Shown: in pieces, positions 20,172 to 31,200 of the stretch
Position numbering within the stretch: the stretch's first letter is position 1
Layout: the number at the start of each line of letters is the position of its first letter
Assembly (NCBI GenBank): GCA_037176905.1
Contig: JBBBWG010002893.1
Location: 1 to 32,429, forward strand
Reading direction: 5' to 3'
DNA from: Azolla pinnata
Taxonomy: Eukaryota; Streptophyta; Polypodiopsida; Salviniales; Salviniaceae
Length of the DNA stretch: 32,429 nt
Notes under the pieces: generated by a model
Told to the model about the DNA's origin: nothing
Seen by the model: only the letters and a program-made list of their open reading frames with translations
Databases searched by the model: none
Translations under genes and position numbers: made by a program

Positions 20172-21150
20172 TTTGACTACAATAACCACAACCTGTATCT
20201 ACCTGTAGTAGAGTCAGAATATTAAGCATTTGGTTAAACTTCAGAACTGTTTTTTTATCAGTATCTTGTTTATAACATGTGAATCATGAAGCAGCTATGT
20301 TTGCAAAAATAAAACGAGCATGCATACATAAGGAATGTTCTTGATGAAGAAACCAACTAATAGCAACTATCAGAAGGATCAAAGTATGCATACTAGGATT
20401 AACAAAACAAGAAAAGAAATTGCAATTTGAGGTGAGATTCAGAAGCGCATGCATACACAAAAATCCATGAGATGATGAACTGTATCCATGGATATGGGGC
20501 CGTGCAAATTCATCAAAAAGAGTAGGAATCCGATGGATTCAATTGTGTAGAAATGATACAATTGAGTTCAAGGACGTAACTTGTTTTCTGTTGCATCAAA
20601 GGGGAACAGAAACAATATAAATACATCGGGATATACATCTCTCACGAGAAATCGCACAAGAAAGATGTGAAAATAGGATCAAAGGAAAGCAAGAAAAGAA
20701 CTGAATCACTTTTTGTCCGTCCACCTTCCATTCTTTTCTCTATTACGTGACCTACAATCAACAAAGTTCGCCAAAATGATAAGATCACGATCGCATGCAG
20801 GGATGGCAAAGAACAGAGCAGGGAGAACAGGGGACTTACCTTTGTTGTGAAGAGCAGGAAGGGTGGAGTTCGGATTCTAGCACTGCACAAACATATAAAC
20901 AAATGGAGACAGAGAGAGAGGGGGGGTGGGGAGATAGGCAAGAAAAAAGCAGCGAATTTGTAGGGCTCGTAGCGGACTCAAATCTCCCTCAAATTGGACT
21001 TGCTAGAGCTCGTTAGAACCGTCTTCTCAAAGGGCTTTTGAGCTGATATGTTGCGCGAGAATTCGAGTGGAGCAGAAGGAGGAGGAGCGATGGAGGATGG
21101 AAGCAGCAGAAGCAGAGAAGGAAGAAGAAGAGGAGGAAGGAGAAGAAGTT
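20172..21150 (-). other. DGAT1 5' leader with probable 5'-UTR intron
   Basis: A strong acceptor (GATACAG, exon resuming at 20192) lies 21 bp before the DGAT1 ATG. A strong donor (AAAG/GTAAGT, exon end 20840) lies upstream, which implies a 5'-UTR intron at 20193-20839. Upstream of that, 21067-21150 is a pyrimidine-rich tract on the sense strand, followed further upstream by GTTTAAAAAC, a possible TATA-like element. The transcription start is inferred near 21130. A second acceptor-like site (TTTGTGCAG) ends at 20885. Confidence 0.6.
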
Positions 21151-21221
21151 TTTAAACCTTTCTTTCTTAATTTCTGTCATTTCATTTCTGTTTTTTCTCA
21201 AAAACAATGGCCACATATGAG

Positions 21222-22140
21222 TCTATGATGATGATGGTGATGGTGATGATGATGATGCTGGTGGTGGTGATGATGATGATCATGACGGTGGTGGTGGTGG
21301 TGGTGATGATGATGGTGGTGGTGATGGTGATATTGTGATGGTGATGATGGTGATGATGGTGATGACGATGTTGATGATGCTGATTATGGTGGTGATGATG
21401 ATGATCATGATGGTGGTGGTGGTGGTGGTGATGATCATACTGATGATGATATTGATTATGGTGATGATAGTGATGGTGGTGGTGATGGTGATATTATGAT
21501 GGTGATGATGGTGACAGTGATGTGATGGTGACGGTGATGTGATGGTGATGGTGGTGATGGTGATATTGTGATGGTGATGGTGATGATGGTGACGGTGGTG
21601 TGATGATGGTGGTGGTGGTGATGATGATGGTGGTGGTGGTGATGATGATGGTGATGGCGGCATGGTGATGATGCTGATGTTGCTGATGATGATGGTGACG
21701 GTGATGGTGGCGACAGTGGCCATAGGTAACCCCATTGGTCCCACCATTGGCATTGGCATGCTTCGCATGATGATGATGATGATGGTGGTGGGGATGATGA
21801 TGGTGGTGGTGATGGTGATGATAGTGGTGATGATGTGTGGTGATGATGGTGGTGACATTGATGATGATGCTGGTGATGGTGATGGTGGTGGATAGTGACG
21901 GTAGCGGTGAAGGCGAGATCAAGGATCATCAGATTGATAACATCTATGGCCATCATCATCATCAGCAGCAGCATCATCATCATCGTCGTCGTCGTTGCCG
22001 CTGCCATCATCATCATCATCCCCAGGTTGATGGTGATGATGCTAACGGCAGCGAAGATCACCATGCTGATGACCATCCATAACCATCATGATCATGATGG
22101 TGATGATCACCGTGCTAATGACCATCCACAACCGTAGTGG
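21222..22140. repeat. 0.9-kb GAT/GGT/GTG satellite upstream of DGAT1
   Basis: About 920 bp of GATGGTGATGGTGG-type triplets, with occasional ATT, GAC and CTG. Longer words recur: GATGATCATGAYGGTGGTGG near 21277 and 21402, and GATATTRTGATGG near 21329, 21490 and 21562. This suggests layers of duplication. One island of ordinary sequence interrupts it at about 21711-21770. Long His-, Ile- and Ser-rich frames on the minus strand, and Met/Val/Asp-rich ones on the plus strand, follow from the triplet period and are not called as genes. Confidence 0.93.
21734..21756 (-). promoter_or_regulatory. Cluster of three CCAAT pentamers
   Basis: On the minus strand CCAAT occurs three times in 23 bp (plus-strand ATTGG at 21734-21738, 21746-21750 and 21752-21756). 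The cluster sits in the only non-repetitive island of the satellite, about 600 bp upstream of the inferred DGAT1 start and in the same orientation. CCAAT is the NF-Y binding core. A function here is inference. Confidence 0.35.
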
Positions 22141-24045
22141 TGATGATGGCGATGGTGGCTCGTGCGACCAACTGGCTCTTGATAAATAACATTCGGCGAA
22201 GTATGGAACAAATCCAAAGCTTGTTCTGCGAACAATCGCGCTGAGAAAATGCCACGAATATCAAGCTCTGGCTAAATCGGGCCAGCAAAATCCGGGATCG
22301 TTCTCTCCATGATTTCTGCGAATCATGGGAGAAGAACAACGCAATCGAGAGGGTCTCCTCTGGAGAAATTATTTGGCAAGAGGTCTGGGCAAGAGCCTTT
22401 GACTTGGCACAACAGGCTCGTGAAGCATGAGTTGCCATGTTGCTGTTAGCAGATGCTTGAAATCGGAGTTTCGAGCTCGATTGTGTATGGGAGCGCAATT
22501 TGCTTTAGGTGCGCATAAAGAGCATGGGTCCGTATGTCGAATGCCAAGGCGATTATTGACACTTACAGTAAGTTCACGATCACAAGGACCTTCTGAACTA
22601 TATTATAGAGAATCGTCGATAAAAATCAAAGCATTCTGTGTGCTTTTTCTAAACTAAAAAAAAAGAAACATTTCCTTCATGGAATGGCGTCGCCTTATGG
22701 GGCCCCTGATCAAGAATTAGAAAAGAGAGAAAAATCAAATCAGCTTATCCTAGGATTGGGACAAACCCATAACAATCATAACTCCTCCTCATCTCTATCG
22801 TGCTAGCTCTACTCGTATTGAAGGTTGCAGAATGCTTCGATTCGTTTTGAAGAGCCAATTGTGTTTCAAAGTCCACATCTCTCTAGCATGAAGTTTCTTC
22901 GGATGGTTTGTAAAGTGTGGTCGAGTGCAAATAGTCGTGAAAATTTTTTCGTATAAATGAAACACACAGTTCATGAGGTAGGCAATAGTTTACTTTTCTT
23001 TATGCAAGAATGATCTATTCGTACTCATCGTATTGTAATTAAGTGTCTGAAAAAAAATATAGTTTCCAAAAGAAATATCTTTCCATTAGTTATCAAAGTC
23101 ATAACAAAATTACATCAGATTGAAGCTTTCAAATAATTTTGTCCCATAAAGAGGATAAAATGAATGCATTGATCATGTTTACCTAAGGTATATATACATA
23201 TATATAATCTAACAAATATATAACGATAAATTGTCTGAGTTGATCTCGAAACATGTCCTTATTGAAATGTTACTTGAGCATTAATAGTTAAACCTAAAGG
23301 TATAACTAACATAATGTGATTTCTTGGGACATCATCACCTTCAGTTATACAAATTTAATGAACTAGCCTACAAATAATTAACCCTATGATATGAACACTA
23401 TGGTGTAGAGGTTAGTGAATGGTTTTATTAGTAACAAGCACCATTTGTTTGGATCTTTGTGGTGCAACTAGACACGCTAATTCGTCTTTAATGATCGTTG
23501 CAGAAGCAGCCCACTCGGCCCAATTAATTCTGTTAGCAAAATGCTAATCGATTTTATTCCCAAATCGTTTCCCACTAGTTGATCTTAATCGATTCCCCCT
23601 TAGTACATTCGATTAAACAAAAGTTAATAGTTTTACAATCTAATCAATCGATTAACACGTTACTGTGGTGTTAATCGATTCGATTGAGCATTGACCAAGC
23701 TAGATTCCGTCGATCATCACGTCTGGCAATAAGATTCATGGAGATACTTTACACTCAACTTAAGGGAATCGTATCTTTCACAATGCAGTGTATACACACA
23801 AGGGTCTCATTTTCTTTTAGCAGAAGGCTACGGAGCTTTCTTTACCACAAAGACCATGAAAATATCACACACACATGGCTAAGAAGGTACAGCTTCTGGA
23901 AAAGTTATTTGATGTGTTTTGTAAACTCAATTTTTCTAAAGATTAGAACCTGAATCTCCTTGCATCGAGCATGTACTGCAAAAATCAATGTCGAGAACCC
24001 ACAGCCACCAGCGAATTCACATCTTTCTCCAGATATTGATGTTCA
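22141..24045. other. Intergenic between DGAT1 and the ABT1-like gene
   Basis: No gene is supported. 22141-22650 is of mixed composition with short open frames on both strands that match nothing I recognise. 22680-23480 is AT-rich. 23520-23690 has four copies of the palindrome AATCGATT. The right end should contain the 3' UTR of the ABT1-like gene. Confidence 0.5.
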
Positions 24046-27000
24046 TCATCCAGTATTACTTCTCCCGAGCACCTACAAAAATCCATCCACTAAGTAATGA
24101 TACTTATGAGATATATCCCTCCTATTTCAAATCTTTATAGACATACAGCGGATAAGATAGCTCGTGACAGACGAGGAGCAGCATCCTTTTGATCAACAGA
24201 TACCGCTTTCTTCTGTGGAAAATTCCGCACAACCTTGACAGTTTTGGCCTCCTTAGCATCATCTTCTGTAGACACCACATCTGACGATTTCTCAGTCTTC
24301 AGCCTCTGCATAGAAAAAAAATAATCTAGACATTCAAGAGTATATTATAGAATGTACATTTCAACCGAAACCTACTTTTAGATCTCAACAAGCACATGTT
24401 TGTGCTTGAAATAAAGTGGAATTATCTCAACGGTTGCAAAATATAGATCGAGTAAATACAGATAGGCTGCAACCGGTATTATTCTATGAGTAATGTAATG
24501 TATCTGCATTTAATTAAGAGCAACCATGTAGAAGTCAAAGTTTTTGGAATCAAATCTGAGAGTTCCACCTTGGAAACCATCAGTTGGGCACATGACCATA
24601 AGTTGGGGTTTAAGGTTTTTAAGCTATGTGGCAATGATTAACCGTATAACATAGAATCAGCTGTGGCAATGACTGACCCAATAACATAGAATGAGCTGTG
24701 GCTAGAAATTTTTTTTCTAAAGGCCTGACCTTGTTTTTACGCTCCTCCATAGCGGCAATAGCTTTTGATCGGTCGACTTTAGAGAGATAAAAATCACGTT
24801 CCCGTTTAGCAGCCGATATGTCGGCTGCTTGTTTTTGCTCACGGACAGCATTTCTGTAGGCTGGAATTGAAATAAGAGATCCATTAGTGTCTCACATCCA
24901 TCCAAACACAAATTTTCCTGAAACAGGAGGAAATCTCTTTCTTCTCTTTACCAATTTCTTCGGTAAGATTATCCCATTTAAACTTCTTCAGGTATTTGAT
25001 ATTCCAGAGATCATAGAAATATGCTGACCTTCTCTTGCCTCCTGCATATAAAAAAAAATCATATGGGAAAACAAAAACGTGAGAAGGTTCACATATACAC
25101 AGCGGCAATGTAAAGTACAATATTCTGGAGTGTTAACATTTTCAATCTTTCCTTTCTATCTGCAAAAACTAGCAGCGTGTGTTCAACAAGAAAGCTTGAA
25201 GAAGGTCACAAGTAAAGAGCTAACAGATGACAGCTATGAAAACTCAATGGCATTTCTCATTAAGCAAGTCTTCACCAAAAACTTGCACATAAAGATCTAG
25301 CAAATTTTTCTTCATACGGAGCTGACAGTGATAAGCATCCTTACCCATAGGTTCCCCATTTAGCATTTCGGCAACTCTTCTAGCAACAGTCTTATCTGCA
25401 AATTCAACCCATCTGCACTTACAATCAGTTTGATGAGTGAGTTTCAGGAGGAATCAAGATATTTTGAAAGTTCGCAATCAAATGCATTGTCCATCTTAAT
25501 AATTATGATGAAGGATCTAGCCCAGATAAAAAGGTTGTCAGAAACCAAATGCTAGAAAGGTTTAAGTTAAGCTCAGTATATTTCCAAGAGAAATATTAGT
25601 TAAGATCAGCTAGAAAAGAAGACATGAATCTTATTGTAGTTTGTTGCTATATCGTAGTTTGCAAGGTCAGAATCAAATTACTATTTCCTTTCTTAGTATA
25701 TCTATAAAGACAGAATTCAAGACCTAGATATCTAGATACATCTCTTTAACATAATTCATTTGTATGAGTAGATACCCCAGAGTCCAAATAGAGCATTAGC
25801 TTACTCTTTCCATTTGCATTGAGGATTCAGTGACTTGACCATCCGTTAAATAGCATGATTTGTGCAAACAAGGTCAAACAATAAACACTGCAAAGAATGC
25901 ATTCATAGCAACAGGTGTTCCTGACTTATGCTGATGGCTCTCCATGAAATAAGGAAAAATCCATAAACCACTCTACTAAAAAACCGTGACCAGAACTCAC
26001 CCTTCTGTAAAATTCTTCCCACTATCTTTTCCTGCCATTTTCCGACGTAACCTGACAGCAGGATCTGCGGATCAAATAGGTTGCATAAATGTTAGACCCC
26101 ATAACCTGAATCAGTATTACAGTTTGTTTTCTTTTCTCGTGGAAACAATTTAAGTTTTTATCAACAAGAAGTCCATGGTACAGGAATTTGTGTCCAAGGA
26201 GATGAGAATCTGAGGTATGTATTGCACTTTGAACCTGCCGCAGCACCTTTTGAAAAACCTCAGAAGAACAAAAAGGGCCATGCCTGGACAAGTCATGCTC
26301 CCCATTACACGGATGCATAGACCAAGCTCTACCCAAAGTGGAGGGCTTTCCAACAGGAGCCCGCATACAAACAAACAGATGGAAAAAGATCATTGCACGA
26401 GACCTTAACCAAAAGCCTCAAACCTCCCGGTTTATTGTCAATATGAAGAGCATGAATTCACCCATATCTGTAATCAAGATCGACCGTACATGTACAGATA
26501 TACACATGCATGTACTGGCATCATCTCCCATACGTATGGGTAGATCATCTCTCATATGTATGCATGTTCATCCATACATCATAATCACAACCTGTCGCCC
26601 ACATATGCATGCATATTTAGATGTGCATCATGTCTGATATGTTTGTATGTAAATTGTACATGGTGCATGTATTCATACAAGACGTGTATACATAGATATA
26701 GGCAAGTACATCGTGCATGCGCACATACAAATTCATCTGCACATACATATACATACATACGCACATACATACATACACACACACATACTTCTAAGTGTAA
26801 ACATACATATACAACATACAAAATGTATGCATATGTACAAATGCATCATCGTGCATGCAAGCGTGAGGCAGTTACATGCATGCATGCATGCATGCATGCA
26901 TACATACATACATACATACATACATGTACAGGAACCATGGCACAAACCTTCAGGAGCCAGGTAAATCCGAAGCACTTCTGCATACTGGGAGAGGAGATGG

Positions 27001-27320
27001 CGGAGCTTGAGAGGTTTGAGGTGGGGCGGGATTCTGCTCAGATAGCATACCCCTCTCCTCTCAGCTTTCTTTATCTCGCGGAGGAGCTTCTTCCTCCGCC
27101 GTTCCTTCCTTCGTTTCTGTTCCTCATTCTCTTCTTCTTCTTCTTCTTCTTCTTCATCTAGCCCTTGTTTTTTTAGCATTTGCCCTGGCTCTTCCGCTCC
27201 CTTCATGCCTTCTTCTGCTTCTTCCTCATCCTCTCCCCCTTCTTCTTGTGATTGGACCTCGTCCTCCTCGTCTTCTTCATCGTGCTCTGCTCCTACATCC
27301 TCCTCATGGGTCGTTTTCAT
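24046..27320 (-). CDS. ABT1/ESF2-type RRM ribosome-biogenesis protein, 7 exons
   Basis: A nucleolar RNA-binding protein. The yeast orthologue Esf2 is part of the small-subunit processome and assists early cleavage of pre-18S rRNA; the animal orthologue is ABT1. Exons: 27320-26948, 26064-26001, 25412-25345, 25041-24952, 24860-24730, 24305-24147 and 24072-24046. All are GT-AG and the product is 303 residues. Residues 1-65 are highly acidic, with a run of nine Glu from a GAA tract, followed by a basic segment (KRRKERRRKK). The RRM runs from about 88 to 175 (GVCYLSRIPP as RNP2-like start, then WVEFADKTVARRVAEMLNG). It is followed by the family signature YFYDLWNIKYLKKFKWDNL (176-194), a helical AYRNAVREQK..AAKRERDFYLSKV region, and the usual end PRLSRAILSAVLGRSN. 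The last, 27-nt exon is chosen because a GTATGT donor after ILSA restores the family's C-terminal VFGG/VLGR ending; reading through would end in VCL. Intron 1 holds a CATA repeat block. The start ATG is the first in the open frame. Confidence 0.95.
26735..26930. repeat. CATA/CATG tetranucleotide block in intron 1 of the ABT1-like gene
   Basis: CATACATA runs at about 26743-26778 are followed at 26874-26924 by a CATG run of about six units and a CATA run of about six units. The block is the same type as that at 9230-9800. It ends about 20 bp from the exon 1 splice donor at 26948. Confidence 0.9.
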
Positions 27321-27353
27321 GTCCTCCTGAAAACGCACACACAAGCTATGGAT

Positions 27354-27427
27354 GCTCTGTTTTCTGGTCTCAGAGAAACCCCTGTTTTATGCTCTGTTTT
27401 CTTGTCTCAGAGAAACCCCTGTTTTAT
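27354..27427. repeat. 37-bp tandem duplication upstream of the ABT1-like gene
   Basis: Copies at 27354-27390 and 27391-27427 differ by one base (TTTTCTGG against TTTTCTTG). Each contains CTCAGAGAAACCCCTGTTTT. They lie 34-107 bp upstream of the ATG on the transcribed side, so in its 5' UTR or core promoter. Confidence 0.95.
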
Positions 27428-28228
27428 TCCCGGAAATTATGAGGCAGACCCAATATTGTCTATTATCTTTACACCACTAGATTTTGCCAAGTTATTATCC
27501 TGGAAAAACTATCTCCCTAATCTAGCAGAGCAGTCAATTCAAACCCATAGATTCGTCGCGAGAATTTTGAACAGCGAATGTGAGTATCTATATTTGTGCA
27601 TGTGTGGATATACCCGCCTATTTACATATGAATGTTCGCAATCGCTATTCTTTTCTGTATTTTGTACAATTGTTATTTGATACACTATTTTGCCTGCACA
27701 TAGAGCCAAAATCAAGGATACGCAATTAACACAACAGTCAGCCTTACATCATTGCGCTGTATTTTTACTGTTCAAAAATTTTGAAATATTGCTTTGGAAC
27801 TTCTCTTTCAATTGATTCAAGACAAGCATCAAAACCACTCCTAAATCAAGTTGCCTTACATCAATCGCCTCATGCTACTTATTGAAGTGATGAGAAGATG
27901 TGCGGCATGGTGGGAGGAGATCAAGAGAATTAATCAGATTTATTTATAGCAAGCTTGTAATCATATTTTGCACATTTTGTTTGCTGATTGACTGACGATT
28001 TCAATGTTAGCAAATAAAGAAAAAAAAATCAACACCATCCAAACTGAATCAGAGAGAAAAAACCCAATAAAGCACTAGGAATATGGCATTTTCTTTTAAG
28101 GTTAAGGGCAAGGGAAACTGAAGAGCCAATTTAAAATTGCTCTTAGCAGTTTGGCAGCAAGGGAATTGCTGCCCAAAACCCTGTATAATATACAGTGTCA
28201 CTCTCATTGGCTTCAGCTCAATAAAGCA
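27428..28228. other. Intergenic between the ABT1-like gene and GPI8
   Basis: About 0.8 kb that should hold the GPI8 3' UTR on the right and the ABT1-like promoter on the left. It is AT-rich and no gene is seen. Confidence 0.5.
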
Positions 28229-31200
28229 TCAGGACTTTTGCACATGAAAAGCAGTAGACTTGCTTGGATACAAACACGAAGAAAGTGCTACCATGCTAAC
28301 TAACACAGCTAACCCATAATGTACAACATTATCATTACCCCAGCGATCGGTCCATTGGATCACTCTATCCAATACATTCCGCTGTTCAACATTTTTCCCA
28401 GGAATCTGCTCAAAATCGTAAAACAAAATAGGACAGAAAATATCGATAAATTAGTGACAGTTTTTCACTCACCCTACTGTACATATACTAAATGACGTCT
28501 TTTTGTATGCTTTCAAAGAACCATATAAAGTATGAAAAACCTGATCTTGCAATGATGACTTATCACATGGCTCCCGAGTATGATAATCAACATTGTCATG
28601 CATTGTCAAAGAGATATCAGATGCACTCGATGTTTGATCAATGCTGCTTCTTCCAATAAAGCCATCGTAAGCAGAATATGTGCCAACCGTTTCCATCACA
28701 TAACCAAAAAAGTTGGTTACTGGGACCTATGCAGCACAGATAAAACAGAACAGTTATTGTGATGATTACCAACAAAAGAATTTGTAAAAAATGCAAGAAT
28801 CTTGATAAGAGAAATCATAACCATTTGGTTAACTGTGACTTAATCAAATTCGGATTTCCATTCATATGCATACCTCATGCAAGGATCGGGCAAAGAGGTT
28901 ATCATGATAATCAGCATGAGACATAAGCAATGTAGGATTATATGATTGAAAGAGACTGGAAAAAAAAGACAAGATTAGAGCAAATAATGACCTTAAGTTG
29001 CACCATTGAAACTTTGAAAGCTTTTCACTAAAAAAAGCATAGGTTTTTTTGTTACAAGGATACCACCTGATTAATGAGGCATTACTGTAAATGTCAAGGT
29101 TCTCAAAAAATGCCAGCGTGTAAAATGTAAACCGATCAACAACAGATACTCCCACCTATATTATGAACAGAACACAGCACAAAAGCATCTATTTAATTGT
29201 AAAATAAACGCTCCTTCCATGAGAAACAAAGAGAGAATATAATCAGAGGCCTATGAGACAAATCATGATTATAATTATAGGTGAATTCATGTAGAGAAAT
29301 CATAAAGTAACCATGACGAAAGAAGAAATAAGAAAATGATGATTAAATATCCCAGAAAAAGCAGCACTACATCCCAGAATGCTTTTTGAATATTACTAAA
29401 GTACATATAAATAAAAGAGGAAACGTAATGTCCATTGGAGAAAGCAGTCCATAAGCTTCGCGTTTTTATGTTCTCGGAAAGGTAATAGAGAGAATGAAGC
29501 CTGCTGAAAATTTAGAAGAAAGCCTGGAGGCAAGAAACTACAAACAAGGATGGCATAAAATTACATAAAAACTAACGAGGAAACTAGTAGACATAAAGAA
29601 CTCAGTAAAGAGGTTATACATCATCCCATTGCCCAAAACTATAAATGACCTCTACAGATGTTACGGAGTGTTTAAGCTAGTTGCCCCATTTAGTAAAACA
29701 ATTTTGAAGAGAAGAAAAGGAAAGTGCATACTTCAGCATCAAGATGATGAGAATATGAGTTTTCACCCTTCCGGCTGCTTCCGATTGCAAGTACACCAGG
29801 TGAATATAGCTGTAAACCCAACCAAACATGTTGAAAAGGAGACAGACTTAAACTTATTTACCTCGAATAATAAACCAAACACACTTTCAATTGCCAAACA
29901 ACGTTTTCCCCAAACCACAATTGTTACTACAAGGATATAAAACATTACATGTGAGTACAGAGTTGCTGCCTGGCACGTATCCACCATCACCAATAGCTCT
30001 TTAAACCTGTGGATAAGCTGAGCATATATCAATGGAGTTTCCTCCACACTCACTTCACATCATATTGATACTCTGAATAATTTCAACAATTTAAAATTCA
30101 CAAATCCTATGAAAACCTTCTCTTCTCCCTCATTTGCTCAATAGCATCTGCAAGATCATGGCTTTGTATTTCTTCTGAATCTTGAAATTTCAGGAACTGG
30201 TCGCCCCCATGTCCTGTCATATATAATAAAATATGGCTGCCTTCATCACTCAGTAACCGTTTTGAACGAGGAACAGCTGAATCATGCCTTCCAGTCAAAA
30301 CTCGGAGAAAATTCTCAACTGTCACTTCGTATCCTCGATAATCAACCTGCATTAAAACTAAGACAAGCATAAATTTTTCTTTAAATCTGGAACCAATCAT
30401 GAATGCGTTTGAGAACATCAGTATCCTCTTGTTGAAACTTATACGGTGGCAAATACGCATAATCTTGTGTAACTGAAAACAGAACTAAACTGAAAGCAAA
30501 TGTAAGTCTGACTAATGAAATTCCTTTTCAGTGCCTTTCAAGATATCGTTTGTTTACGGGTTCTTGTTACTGCATACAGGCTTGCAAAATGCCCAATATG
30601 TGTACAGTTTGAACAAGCATTAGAAAAAGAAAATTTAGGGTTGAATGACCCTACTTTTCCAGGTAAGAAGCATAAGAAGCTTGTTCCTTCACCATTATAG
30701 AAGACCAAGGTTCTTTCACACATTCCATTTATTTGAGTGAAGTAAAGTTTTCTCTGGAAGGAGTGGCAGGTGGTATAAACTTCCCTTGGGTTTTAGATAA
30801 AGAGAAGCTTGTCCAAACTTCTCTGAATCATCTCAAGACTTCAGCTCAAAGAGAAAGTCAAGAAACCACAAATCCAGATATTGGGTATTATCTGGAGATG
30901 ATGGAAGCGGGAAGCATCCTGCTCATCAGATAAACGCCCCAGGATTCCATGTAAAGTCCTACCCTATACCAGGAGGGTTCCAGATCAAGACTACGCACAA
31001 AAGAGGAACATAAACATTCCTATAGGGGAATGGGGAGGATAAGACCCTCTTAAGGGGAAAAAGAGTGACTAAGGATTTAGTAGCATTCAGGGGAGCCAAC
31101 ATGACCCCCAAGGGTGAGAATCATCACAAAGCACTTAATGATCTATTAGCATCCAGGTTACTTCAGTAAGATTAATAAAAAAACACTCTAACTAGAAACA

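Noticed and set aside
21280..22076. Minus-strand His-, Ile- and Ser-rich open frames up to 206 codons
   Set aside because: They are produced by the GAT/GGT satellite in successive frames. No start context, non-repetitive domain or splice structure supports them.
22115..22498. Minus-strand 127-codon frame next to the satellite
   Set aside because: It starts in ordinary sequence and ends in the repeat, has no recognisable domain, and is matched by comparable frames on the plus strand.
24141..24150. Alternative end of the ABT1-like protein by reading on to a TAA (ending VCL)
   Set aside because: A GTATGT donor lies exactly there, and the 27-nt exon at 24072-24046 restores the C-terminus expected for the family.
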